The translations under genes were made by a program, and so were the position numbers. A stretch of 36,696 nt of DNA, from NCBI GenBank assembly GCA_002361535.1, contig DETG01000011.1, positions 2,481-39,176 on the forward strand, in the 5' to 3' direction. The DNA is from Prevotella sp. UBA3294 (GTDB lineage: Bacteria; Bacteroidota; Bacteroidia; Bacteroidales; Bacteroidaceae). The notes under the pieces are model-generated. The model ran no database searches and had not been told where the DNA came from. It worked only from the letters and a program-made list of their open reading frames with translations. Shown here piece after piece: positions 6,592-14,733 of this stretch (its first letter is position 1; each line of letters opens with the position of its first letter).

Positions 6592-8073
6592 TTAATCCGA
6601 CGACCGTGTGGCCTGCCGGGCCAGATAAGTAAACACATGGTCCATATCAGGTTGCTGAAAACGGCGTTTCAATTCCTCGGGTGTTCCAAGAGCACTGATT
6701 TTTCCATCTACCATGATTGAGATGCGGTCGCAATATTCAGCTTCGTCCATATAGTGGGTGGTCACGAAAACGGTGATGCCACGGGCTGCTGCATCATAGA
6801 TGAGTTCCCAGAACTGTCGGCGTGTGGCAGGATCGACGCCCCCCGTAGGTTCATCGAAGAACACCACACCAGGCTCATGGAAGATAGACACAGAAAAGGC
6901 CAGTTTCTGTTTCCAGCCCAAGGGTAGCGATGACACGAGATCATTCTTGTGTTCAGAAAAGCGAAGACGTTCCAGCAGTTCGTCGGTTTTTCGGGCTATC
7001 TCTTTATCCTTCATACCATAGATGCCGGCAAAGAGACGGATATTCTCTGCAACGGTCAGGTCTTCGTAGAGCGAGAATTTCTGAGACATATAGCCGATGT
7101 GCTTTTTGATCTGTTCATGCTGGGTGCAGATATCGTAGCCCACCACTGTCCCCGTCCCACTGGTAGGCTGGTTCAATCCTGTCAACATGTGCATAGCCGT
7201 TGTTTTCCCTGCTCCATTAGCCCCAAGGAATCCGAATATCTCCCCCCTCTTGACACTGAAGCTGATGTCATCAACAGCATGAAACGTTCCAAAGGCCTTG
7301 ACCAGATGGTGTACCTCGATAACAGGTTCTGTTTGATTCGGTGTCTCTGCCACAGACACAGACTCAACATGTTTGTGCTCAATGCCCGGCGGATTAAAGA
7401 TATCGGCAAAACGGTCGAGGATGATTTCCGGTGTATCAATACCACGCAGATGTCCCTGATCAAGGAATGCCACCCGCTCACAACGTCGCACCTCGTCGAG
7501 GTAAGGTGTCGAGGCAACGATCGTTATGTCACGTTCCTTCAGACAACCCAGCATTTCCCAGAACTCCTTTCGACTTACAGGATCCACACCAGTTGTAGGT
7601 TCGTCGAGGAAGAGGACACTCGGACTATGTACCAAGGCACACGACAGTGCCAGTTTCTGTTTCATTCCGCCAGAAAGAGCCCCGGCCTTCCGGTCACTGA
7701 AACGTTCTATCTGCGAATAGATGGCTTTAATACTGTCGTATCCCTCATCAACGGTCGTACCAAAGAGGGTGGCAAAGAACTCCAGATTCTCCCGTACTGT
7801 CAGGTCTTGGTACAAAGAGAACCGACCGGGCATATAGCCAACACGCCTGCGGATTGCCTTCATCTGACTCACAATGTCAAAGCCATCCACCATCGCTCCG
7901 CCGCCATCGGGCAGCAACAGTGTACAGAGGATACGGAACATTGTGGTCTTACCGGCACCATCGGGGCCGATCAGTCCAAACACTTCCCCTTTGCCAACGG
8001 AGAACGACACATCGTCGAGCGCTTTCACCTTTCCGTACGACTTCACCACATGCTTCACTTCAATTGCATCCAT
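6592..8073 (-). CDS. Double ABC transporter ATPase (YbhF-like)
   Basis: A 493-residue fusion of two nucleotide-binding domains. NBD1 has Walker A GPDGAGKT (36-43), signature LSGGMKQ (133-139), Walker B VLFLDEPTTGVD, and STPYLDE where the switch His is expected. NBD2 has Walker A GANGAGKT (284-291), a degenerate signature LPLGWKQ (383-389), FFDEPTGGVD and an intact TTHYMDE switch. One composite ATP site (NBD2 Walker/His with NBD1 signature) is therefore canonical, and the other is degenerate on both faces. This asymmetry is typical of YbhF. It energises the two ABC-2 permeases downstream. Confidence 0.95.
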   Translation of the reverse strand: MDAIEVKHVVKSYGKVKALDDVSFSVGKGEVFGLIGPDGAGKTTMFRILCTLLLPDGGGAMVDGFDIVSQMKAIRRRVGYMPGRFSLYQDLTVRENLEFFATLFGTTVDEGYDSIKAIYSQIERFSDRKAGALSGGMKQKLALSCALVHSPSVLFLDEPTTGVDPVSRKEFWEMLGCLKERDITIVASTPYLDEVRRCERVAFLDQGHLRGIDTPEIILDRFADIFNPPGIEHKHVESVSVAETPNQTEPVIEVHHLVKAFGTFHAVDDISFSVKRGEIFGFLGANGAGKTTAMHMLTGLNQPTSGTGTVVGYDICTQHEQIKKHIGYMSQKFSLYEDLTVAENIRLFAGIYGMKDKEIARKTDELLERLRFSEHKNDLVSSLPLGWKQKLAFSVSIFHEPGVVFFDEPTGGVDPATRRQFWELIYDAAARGITVFVTTHYMDEAEYCDRISIMVDGKISALGTPEELKRRFQQPDMDHVFTYLARQATRSSD

Positions 8074-8087
8074 AGCGACATCTTATA

Positions 8088-8150
8088 TTCACTCTTCCTT
8101 TTTCACTCTTCACTTTTCACTCTTCACTCTTCACTTTTCACTCTTCACTC
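8088..8150. repeat. Heptamer tandem array (9 units of 7 nt) behind hlyD
   Basis: Nine contiguous units on the plus strand: TTCACTC, TTCCTTT, TTCACTC, TTCACTT, TTCACTC, TTCACTC, TTCACTT, TTCACTC, TTCACTC. It ends inside the hlyD stop codon (8149-8151). On the coding strand each GTGAAGA-type unit carries TGA, so all three frames are closed. Confidence 0.9.
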
Positions 8151-9060
8151 AAAACTTCACCTCCCCATACATTCCGATTTTGGCAAAGCCATCGTTTTTG
8201 ATAGCCACCTTCATGGCATAGACCAGATCCGCACGCTCGTCATCGGTCACGATAGTCTTAGGCGTAAACTCCGACCGACTGCTGATCCAACTGACAGTTC
8301 CGTCGTATTCTTTTTTCTGTCCGTTACCATAGTCAGCAAACACCTTGACTTTCATTCCTACCCGAACCATCTGCAGCTGGGCTGAAGTTACATAGGCACG
8401 GATAAACATATTCTCAGTGTCAGCTACTTTCAACAACGGCTTTCCTGTAGCCACAAATTCGCCCTGCTCCACATATTTCTCTATAACGGTTCCACTGACA
8501 GGAACAGTCACATGGCACTTACTGAGTTGGTCACGCAGCTGACTCACCTGCACATCGGTTGCAGCCTGTTGGGAATTGAGCGTAGAGAGCTGGGTATTGA
8601 GCGAGGATACATGGGCATCGAGCTGTCGCTGAAGTACCAGCACCTGGGATTTAGCATCATCAAGCATCTTCCTCGGTGCGGCACCATCTGCTACCAGTTC
8701 CTGATATCGGCGCTGTTCCTGCTGCGCCTTGATCAGTTGTTGGCGGGTGGCAGCGATCTGCTTCTGCATATCAGGTTTCTGACTCTGATAGACCTGTTTT
8801 GTGGCTCCCAGCTGTCTGATCTTCAGCCATATCTGTGTGGTATCCACGAGACCCACCTCCTGTCCCTGTACGACCGGGGCACCCTCATTGACATTGAAAG
8901 AGAGCAACGTACCGTTTTGTTCAGCATAGACCGTTGTCTCTGTAGCCTCGAATGTGCCCGTGGCATCATACTCCTTTTCCTTCTCACCACAAGCGCCAAG
9001 CATTATCGTAGCACTTGCCATGATCAAGATCACCTTACCTGTATTCATACGATTATTCAT
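8149..9060 (-). CDS. Periplasmic adaptor (HlyD/YbhG-like membrane fusion protein)
   Basis: A 303-residue membrane fusion protein with a lipoprotein signal peptide: residues 1-24 end in the lipobox LGAC, so acylation would be at the Cys. A biotinyl-lipoyl half-motif (NEGAPVVQGQEVG) and a long Gln/Ala-rich coiled-coil hairpin (about 80-170) follow. Next come the second lipoyl half (VPVSGTVIEKYVEQGEFVATGKP) and a beta-barrel domain. It links the inner-membrane ABC complex to the TolC-like channel. Its start overlaps the end of the TolC-like gene by 8 bases. In the hairpin, SLNTQLSTLNSQ is coded by a 21-base-period repeat (8570-8604). Confidence 0.93.
   Translation of the reverse strand: MNNRMNTGKVILIMASATIMLGACGEKEKEYDATGTFEATETTVYAEQNGTLLSFNVNEGAPVVQGQEVGLVDTTQIWLKIRQLGATKQVYQSQKPDMQKQIAATRQQLIKAQQEQRRYQELVADGAAPRKMLDDAKSQVLVLQRQLDAHVSSLNTQLSTLNSQQAATDVQVSQLRDQLSKCHVTVPVSGTVIEKYVEQGEFVATGKPLLKVADTENMFIRAYVTSAQLQMVRVGMKVKVFADYGNGQKKEYDGTVSWISSRSEFTPKTIVTDDERADLVYAMKVAIKNDGFAKIGMYGEVKF
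8570..8604. repeat. Heptamer/21-nt repeat within the HlyD coiled coil
   Basis: A 14-base element TGGGWATTGAGCGW occurs at 8570-8583 and 8591-8604 with a 7-base unit between. The period is 21 nt, which is exactly one coiled-coil heptad in the encoded SLNTQL/STLNSQ stretch. Confidence 0.5.
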
Positions 9061-10375
9061 GATTGGTTGTATATTTCAGTTCATAAATCTCCTTCAGCAT
9101 TTCGATCTCATGCATAGACTGCTGCACACGCGCAGCATTCTCCGCATTGATCTCTCGTAGCAAGTCGTTTACATCGATGATGCCATGTCTCAGTTTCGAC
9201 TCCGCAGCTTTACGTATCTGGGAGCGAAGCTTGATAATCTCCTCGTCGTCAGCCATCAGTTTCCGATACCGTTCGATGTTTTCACTCTGCTGAATCTGTT
9301 CCATGTTACGATGAAACAAGAACACTTCACGACTGTTTTCCACTGTCTGTCGTGCAAGCTGCAGCTTTGCCTTGTCGTTCTTCCGTGAATAGAAAGCACC
9401 GATATTCCAGGATAGTCGTGCACCGATCATACCATTCAGAGACCATCCACGGTGCATCATGTCCTCAAACATATTGTAACCAGGGTAGCCGTAGAATCCC
9501 TGAGCGAAGATACCCAATCGGGGCAGCAGTGTCGAGTTGAGTGTCTTTTCCTGTGCATCGGTTAAACGCAGCTGAGCCTCCATCGCCTTTAGTTCCGGTC
9601 GTAGTCCTCCCTGCTGTAGAGATACAGCATCAGACGGAACAGGCTTCGTCACATCCTGAACCTCTAAGCCGCAAAAGACACTGAGCACCCTGGCCACCGT
9701 CTGACGCTGAGATTGCAGACTGTTCAGCTGCTGCATCACGTTCAGCCGTTCCGCCCTTACGTTCAGGTAGTCACTCTCTGCAGCAGTCCCGCCTTTGAAC
9801 ATCGAGGCCAGTTTCTTTTCGTTTCCTTCCAGCAATTGTTGCAGGTCGCGGTTCAGTTGAATCTGGTCGTCAAGCAACAGCAGGGAGAAATACATCTCAT
9901 TCACTTGTTTTCGGATGGGATACATATTGACCTCGTTCTGTGCTTCCTCGACTCTACCCTGCCATCGGGCCACCTCTTTTTGGTTCTTCATGGCACCGCC
10001 ATCGAAAACAGTCTGCTGCACGTCGATGCCTACCCGGTACTGGTCTTTCTTCAGTCCTTGCATACGAATGCCAATCTGCTGATACATTGACTGTATCTGA
10101 TCAGGGAAAGCCGTCACATCGCTCTGGTAGGTAGCCTGTGCAGAAGCCGACACCTGCGGTAGCCACCCTTTCTGGATGTTTTGTACCGTCAGGTCGGTTG
10201 TATGCCGTATCAAATCCATCCGCTGAATCAGTGGGTAGTTTTTTTCGGCAGCCTGTTGGCACTCTTCCAATGTATGAACGACTTGTGCCCTGTGCTCGTT
10301 TGTGGATTGAGCATTTGCCACCGACAACGCTGTCACCATCAATAATAAACCCGTCAGTATTCTCATATCGATCAT
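9053..10375 (-). CDS. TolC-like outer membrane efflux protein
   Basis: A 440-residue outer membrane channel of the TolC/OEP family. It has a signal peptide (MRILTGLLLMVTALSVANAQ after an optional MID), then two tandem helical-barrel repeats rich in Gln/Glu/Arg/Leu, e.g. MQQLNSLQSQRQTVARVL in the first half. It completes the tripartite exporter with the HlyD adaptor, ATPase and two permeases encoded downstream. First gene of the operon; a -7 element TATCTTTG lies at 10392-10399. A start at MRILTG (10366) is equally possible. Confidence 0.93.
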   Translation of the reverse strand: MIDMRILTGLLLMVTALSVANAQSTNEHRAQVVHTLEECQQAAEKNYPLIQRMDLIRHTTDLTVQNIQKGWLPQVSASAQATYQSDVTAFPDQIQSMYQQIGIRMQGLKKDQYRVGIDVQQTVFDGGAMKNQKEVARWQGRVEEAQNEVNMYPIRKQVNEMYFSLLLLDDQIQLNRDLQQLLEGNEKKLASMFKGGTAAESDYLNVRAERLNVMQQLNSLQSQRQTVARVLSVFCGLEVQDVTKPVPSDAVSLQQGGLRPELKAMEAQLRLTDAQEKTLNSTLLPRLGIFAQGFYGYPGYNMFEDMMHRGWSLNGMIGARLSWNIGAFYSRKNDKAKLQLARQTVENSREVFLFHRNMEQIQQSENIERYRKLMADDEEIIKLRSQIRKAAESKLRHGIIDVNDLLREINAENAARVQQSMHEIEMLKEIYELKYTTNHE

Positions 10376-10391
10376 CTTTTGTTTATCGCTG

Positions 10392-10399
10392 CAAAGATA
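10392..10399 (-). promoter_or_regulatory. Putative -7 element of the efflux operon
   Basis: TATCTTTG on the minus strand, 17 bases upstream of the TolC-like start. No TTTG at the 19-base distance, so activation by a regulator (for example the divergent AraC protein) is plausible. Confidence 0.5.
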
Positions 10400-10495
10400 C
10401 GGCTTTCAACACATAATCCTGCTATCCTTTTCGAAGAAATAATGTTCTTTTTGTACAATTTTGTCAAACATGACATGAGTAATAACAAAATTGCG

Positions 10496-10503
10496 TATAT
10501 TTG
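10496..10503 (+). promoter_or_regulatory. Putative -7 element of the AraC-family regulator
   Basis: TATATTTG, 22 bases upstream of the chosen ATG at 10526. It matches TAnnTTTG; the -33 region is poor. It helps decide the start, because any upstream ATG would lie in or before the promoter. Confidence 0.5.
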
Positions 10504-10525
10504 CATCCCAAACTGTTATTATCGC

Positions 10526-11473
10526 ATGAAACAATTAAAACAAATCAGTCTGAGTCAGCTGAGCAGGATTCTGAAAGATGAAAACTACTGGCTGGATTTT
10601 GACAACATTCAAATGGATCAGGATCAGTTGATGAGCGAGTATCTGTCCAAGCATCTGCTCGTAGCACGGAATCCTCCCGTTGGACAGCTCCTATCGAAAC
10701 TGTCCGAAGAAGCATTCTTGTTACCAGAAATGCGGGTGATAGTACTGACCCATGGCTCTGCCACCCCTATCGTGAACCTGACGCCGCATCGTTTCGAAGC
10801 AGGGCAACTCATCTTCTTGAGTCAGAACAGTATCGTACAAGCTCATGGCTATTCTGATGACATACAGGGGTTCGGACTGTCACTCACCGACGAGATTATC
10901 CGACTGCTCTTCCCCAATGACATGCCCAAACTGATGGACGGTCATATCCGCGACTGCTGCTTCTCTTTATCTGCAGAAGAGTTACGACAAGTGGAAGATC
11001 TCCACACCTTATTATATAATATGATACACAGCGAACAAAAAGCACCGCTGGTGGTACTCAACCTGGCGGCAGCTTTCCTGTGGCAAGCCGACTATCTCTG
11101 GAACCGTCATGAGAACGACAGCCGCAACTCCCTCTCACGTGAACAACGTCTTTTTACCGACTTCGTCCAACTGGTAAGCCGTTATGCCACACAGGAGCAC
11201 AACATCGACTTCTATGCCCAGCGCCTTTTCCTCTCACCCCGATACATGAGCACATTAGTGAAACAAGTCAGCGGTAAGGCCGCCAAGCAGTGGATCGACG
11301 ATGCCATTATCACGCGTATCAAAGTGGAGCTGCGCCATTCCAACAAGAGTGCAGCCGAGATCGCCGAAAAGATGAATTTCGCCAACCCGTCGTTCTTCTG
11401 TAAGTATTTCAAGCGCATGACAGGCATGACCACCCAAGCCTACCGAGAGGGGAAATACTCAACAGGAAGATAA
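10526..11473 (+). CDS. AraC-family transcriptional regulator, divergent from the efflux operon
   Basis: 315 residues from MKQLKQISLSQ. The N-terminal half (1-190) looks like a cupin-type sensing domain (VIVLTHGSATPIVNLTPHRFEAGQ region). The C-terminal 100 residues form a typical AraC double helix-turn-helix: RLFLSPRYMSTLVKQVSGK in the first, AEIAEKMNFANPSFFCKYFK plus RMTGMTTQAYR in the second. The start was chosen downstream of the TATATTTG element; an in-frame extension to 10379 would run through the divergent promoter. Position suggests local control of the TolC/HlyD/ABC exporter; the inducer is unknown. Confidence 0.9.
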   Translation: MKQLKQISLSQLSRILKDENYWLDFDNIQMDQDQLMSEYLSKHLLVARNPPVGQLLSKLSEEAFLLPEMRVIVLTHGSATPIVNLTPHRFEAGQLIFLSQNSIVQAHGYSDDIQGFGLSLTDEIIRLLFPNDMPKLMDGHIRDCCFSLSAEELRQVEDLHTLLYNMIHSEQKAPLVVLNLAAAFLWQADYLWNRHENDSRNSLSREQRLFTDFVQLVSRYATQEHNIDFYAQRLFLSPRYMSTLVKQVSGKAAKQWIDDAIITRIKVELRHSNKSAAEIAEKMNFANPSFFCKYFKRMTGMTTQAYREGKYSTGR

Positions 11474-11513
11474 AAGAGTTGGTGAGAAATGATGGTGTTA
11501 CCAAAAAAATGAC

Positions 11514-11521
11514 TATCTTTG
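11514..11521 (+). promoter_or_regulatory. Putative -7 element of the Lys-rich protein/copA unit
   Basis: TATCTTTG, 30 bases before the start codon at 11552. The -33 region is not a clear TTTG. Confidence 0.5.
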
Positions 11522-11551
11522 CGCCGTCAATTGATGTAAACCTAAAGGAAG

Positions 11552-12094
11552 ATGAAGAAACTATTAGTACTTGTCATCGTGATCGGAATAGCCATCCTGA
11601 TGACACAAACCGTACCCGATAAGAAGGCTCATAAGGCAGCCATGATGGAGGCTGTCAAGGAATATGTTGATGAAGAAGCTGAGGAAAGGGGATTTGCCGA
11701 CAATGGTATTACACGCTTTGGAAAGAATATGGTGAACAAAGCGATAGAGGGCACCTTGGGCTCCATGCTCAAAGTGAAGAACTATTATTTGTTCAACACG
11801 ACTCACGTCAGGGTGAAAGACAAGGACCAACTGCTCTCGGTGGGACTTCTCGGACAGGTGATTACCTTTAACAAGGACATGCTGCGCGAAACCATTGAGA
11901 ACGCTGCCGTAGCCAAGAAGGAAGCGAAAGCTGAGAAGAAACGTAGTAAGGCCGAGGCCAAAGCCGAAAAGAAGCGCAAGAAGGAAGCAGCGAAAGCTGA
12001 GAAGAAACGTCTGAAGGAGGAAAAGAAACGCTTGAAAGCAGAGAAGAAAGCACGTGAGAAGCTATTAAAAGAAAAGAAAAAGGAATCACAATAA
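11552..12094 (+). CDS. Membrane-anchored protein with Lys/Ala/Glu-rich C-terminal helix
   Basis: 180 residues; I do not recognise the function. Residues 3-20 form one hydrophobic helix (LLVLVIVIGIAILMTQT), which would act as a signal anchor. Residues 30-120 form a compact mixed region that includes YYLFNTTHVRVKDKDQLLS and VGLLGQVITF, with loose resemblance to small DUF4359-type proteins. From about residue 121 the protein is almost entirely Lys, Ala and Glu (EAKAEKKRSKAEAKAEKKRK and so on), a long charged single helix. It lies 30 bases upstream of the copper-type ATPase in the same direction, so the two probably share the promoter at 11514. A role in the cell envelope or metal stress is only an inference from position. 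Confidence 0.75.
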   Translation: MKKLLVLVIVIGIAILMTQTVPDKKAHKAAMMEAVKEYVDEEAEERGFADNGITRFGKNMVNKAIEGTLGSMLKVKNYYLFNTTHVRVKDKDQLLSVGLLGQVITFNKDMLRETIENAAVAKKEAKAEKKRSKAEAKAEKKRKKEAAKAEKKRLKEEKKRLKAEKKAREKLLKEKKKESQ

Positions 12095-12124
12095 AACACA
12101 CGATACAATTACCTGTCAGAAACG

Positions 12125-14047
12125 ATGGAGAAGAAAACGATTGCCGTGATCGGCATGATGTGTGCAGGCTGTGCCGCCAATGTGGAACGAAAAATGAACC
12201 AGTTGGAAGGTGTAGCCTCTGCCAGTGTCAATTTCCCTGCCCGTACCGTTTTAGTGGAATATGATCCTTCTGTCATCACCCCCCTGCAGATGAAAAACGA
12301 GATCATCAAGGCCGGCTATGACTTAGTGGTGGAAGAAGACCGCAACATTGTAGAGATAGAGAAGAATGCCTATCGGCAACTGCGACGGCGCGTGATCATC
12401 TCATGGATCTTTGCCGTCCTCGTCATGGCTATCTCCATGGGATGGATCAACGTAGGGAACAAAGATACTGCCAACCAGACCATGCTTATCCTCTCTCTGG
12501 CAAACCTGCTCTATTGTGGCAAGCAATTCTTTGTGAATGCCTGGAAGCAGATGCTTCACGGCATGGCAAACATGGATACCTTAGTGGCCATGTCAACGGG
12601 TATCTCCTTTCTTTTCAGTACCGTGAACACCTTCTGGGGTGACCAGCTTTGGAGCAGTCGGGGCATCGCATGGAACACTTACTTTGATGCTTCCGTGATG
12701 ATCATCACCTTCGTATTGACGGGACGACTGTTAGAAGAAAGGGCAAAGAACGGTACCGCCTCGGCTATTCGTGCCCTGATGGGACTTGCGCCCAAGACCG
12801 CCCGTTTGGATTCCGGTGATGAGGTGCCCATTGCTACATTACAGAAGGGTGACGTGATCATCGTAAAGGCTGGTGAGAAAATCCCCGTTGACGGAACGGT
12901 GCTCACCGAGGACAGTGAATTAAGGATTGACGAAAGTATGATCACGGGTGAGCCGCTCCCGGAAAACAAGAAAGTTGGCGGTCAGGTGTATGCCGGCACC
13001 ATCGTAAAAGGGGGTACACTCCGTTTCCGCGCCCAGCAGGTGGGTAAGGATACCATGCTTGCCAATATCATCCGCATGGTGCAGGAGGCACAAGGCAGCA
13101 AGGCTCCTGTGCAACGTGTTGTTGACAAGATTGCCCTGGTGTTTGTTCCTACCGTACTTGCCGTCTCTGTCCTTACCTTTATATTATGGTGGATCTTTGG
13201 CGGAGATTCAATGTTACCGAGAGCCCTTCTCTCAGCCGTCAGCGTACTGGTCATCGCCTGTCCCTGTGCTTTGGGGCTGGCCACTCCCACAGCTTTGATG
13301 GTAGGCATCGGCAAAGCCGCACAGAAGAATATCCTGATCAAAGATGCTACAGCCTTGGAGAATATCCGCCATATCAATGCGCTGGTCATTGACAAGACGG
13401 GAACATTGACGATACCCAACGGAGAACTGAATGCCAGGAGTGGAAAAGACGACATGTCAGCTACCTCCCTCAGTGCCCTACTCGAACAACGTGAAACGCT
13501 CAAGCCCCATGCCCGTGAAGCCATGAATAGTCTGCAGGAGCAAGGTATTGACATCTATATGTGTTCTGGAGATAAAGATGAAGCTGCAGCCTATTGGGCA
13601 GAGAAAGCCGGCATCAGCCACTATCGCAGTCAGGTACTGCCTCAAGACAAAGAGGACTTGGTGCGCGAACTGCAGTCACAAGGCAAACATGTGGCCATGG
13701 TGGGTGACGGCATCAACGACACACAGGCACTGGCAGCAGCCGATGTAAGTATCGCTATGGGGAAGGGAACAGATATTGCCATGGACGTGGCACAGGTGAC
13801 ACTGATGGGCAGCGATCTGCGACGGATCCCTGAAGCAATCGGACTATCAAGACAAACTGTCGGCATGATCCGCCAGAATCTTTTCTGGGCATTTATCTAT
13901 AATATCATCTGTATTCCCTTAGCCGCAGGCATCCCCTATCTCTTCGGCGTGGAATGGCAGATCACACCGATGTGGGCAAGTGCCTTGATGGCTTTCTCCA
14001 GCGTCAGTGTGGTACTGAACAGTTTACGACTGAAATGGATGTCTTAA
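12125..14047 (+). CDS. copA: Copper-type P1B-ATPase (CopA-like) lacking the nucleotide-binding N domain
   Basis: 640 residues. One N-terminal metal-binding HMA domain has MCAGC (12-16). Membrane helices M1-M4 precede the actuator motif TGEP (274-277), and the ion-site motif CPC is at 379-381. The phosphorylation motif DKTGTLT lies at 423-429 (Asp423), GDGINDTQ at 527-534, and the C-terminal copper-type YN and SSVSVVLNSLRLK helices follow. Only 104 residues separate DKTGTLT from GDGIND, against roughly 190-220 in CopA proteins. After TIPNGEL the sequence jumps in about 25 residues to LKPHAREAM, i.e. to the P-domain part after the N domain, with no SEHPLA and no GxGxxG. The frame is uninterrupted. 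Export of Cu(I) is predicted from the motifs. Confidence 0.88.
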   Translation: MEKKTIAVIGMMCAGCAANVERKMNQLEGVASASVNFPARTVLVEYDPSVITPLQMKNEIIKAGYDLVVEEDRNIVEIEKNAYRQLRRRVIISWIFAVLVMAISMGWINVGNKDTANQTMLILSLANLLYCGKQFFVNAWKQMLHGMANMDTLVAMSTGISFLFSTVNTFWGDQLWSSRGIAWNTYFDASVMIITFVLTGRLLEERAKNGTASAIRALMGLAPKTARLDSGDEVPIATLQKGDVIIVKAGEKIPVDGTVLTEDSELRIDESMITGEPLPENKKVGGQVYAGTIVKGGTLRFRAQQVGKDTMLANIIRMVQEAQGSKAPVQRVVDKIALVFVPTVLAVSVLTFILWWIFGGDSMLPRALLSAVSVLVIACPCALGLATPTALMVGIGKAAQKNILIKDATALENIRHINALVIDKTGTLTIPNGELNARSGKDDMSATSLSALLEQRETLKPHAREAMNSLQEQGIDIYMCSGDKDEAAAYWAEKAGISHYRSQVLPQDKEDLVRELQSQGKHVAMVGDGINDTQALAAADVSIAMGKGTDIAMDVAQVTLMGSDLRRIPEAIGLSRQTVGMIRQNLFWAFIYNIICIPLAAGIPYLFGVEWQITPMWASALMAFSSVSVVLNSLRLKWMS

Positions 14048-14733
14048 TAACCGTAGTCGCGTTTCTCCACATTCACCTGAATACTGAAATTCGGTGAGAA
14101 ATTATATTTCACCGCCAAGCCGATACGGTCACCGATATTACCGATGTCATAGAGTGGCAGCGGCATTCCTCTCCCCCAGAAGCCTCGCCCGATGCCTGAT
14201 GGCTTCACCAAGGCTTTCTGCGCATAGAGGTATGCTTCCCAGTGCTCATCGAAACGATAGCTCAATACTGCATTCAACCCCGCACTGCGGTAGGTATCAT
14301 GAGCCCAAAAGAGGTTATTCAGGTATCCCCCCACTGCCAACGACAGATGATTTGTGACCGGTTGGGCATACATCAAGGTGATGTCTTGTTCAAAGCCTGC
14401 TCCATGGTAAGCGTTTTTCCCAAAAGAGGTAAAGACACTGGCACCAAGGTTCATATTCAGTCCTGGATGTAACGCCCAGTTGGCATAGCTCCCCCACATG
14501 TAAGGGTACATTCCTAAATAGGGCATCTGACCATGATAGGTAAGCAAGGGCAGATGGAGGGAGTCGCTATCAAATGACTTGCTGAGTGAAGGGGCCAGAG
14601 CGGGTGTCACTATCTTATCTGTCGTGACCACGATACTGTCCACGACCGAGGTGACCTTCTCCTGTGCTCTGATGCCAAGGACGGCACAACCCAGAAGGAT
14701 CATCATCAGGTATAATCTCTTCTTATGAATCAT
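14044..14733 (-). CDS. Secreted, probable outer-membrane beta-barrel protein
   Basis: 229 residues with a signal peptide (basic start, MMILLGCAVLGIRAQ, cleavage after AQ). After a 45-residue N-terminal linker it consists of alternating aromatic/hydrophobic strands separated by short turns (e.g. LNMNLGASVFTSFG, LSLAVGGYLNNLFW, RIGLAVKYNFSPNFSIQVNV) and ends near an aromatic residue. This is typical of small outer-membrane barrels. No specific family recognised. It converges with copA and overlaps its end by 4 bases. A promoter-like TACCTTAG (14737-14744) lies so close to the start that a nearly leaderless mRNA is implied. Confidence 0.75.
   Translation of the reverse strand: MIHKKRLYLMMILLGCAVLGIRAQEKVTSVVDSIVVTTDKIVTPALAPSLSKSFDSDSLHLPLLTYHGQMPYLGMYPYMWGSYANWALHPGLNMNLGASVFTSFGKNAYHGAGFEQDITLMYAQPVTNHLSLAVGGYLNNLFWAHDTYRSAGLNAVLSYRFDEHWEAYLYAQKALVKPSGIGRGFWGRGMPLPLYDIGNIGDRIGLAVKYNFSPNFSIQVNVEKRDYGY

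Noticed and set aside
6949..8385. Very long (478-codon) plus-strand frame antisense to the double ABC ATPase and hlyD end
   Set aside because: The minus-strand ATPase has unmistakable Walker and signature motifs; the antisense product is His/Cys/Arg-rich without any domain and includes the heptamer array, open on this strand.
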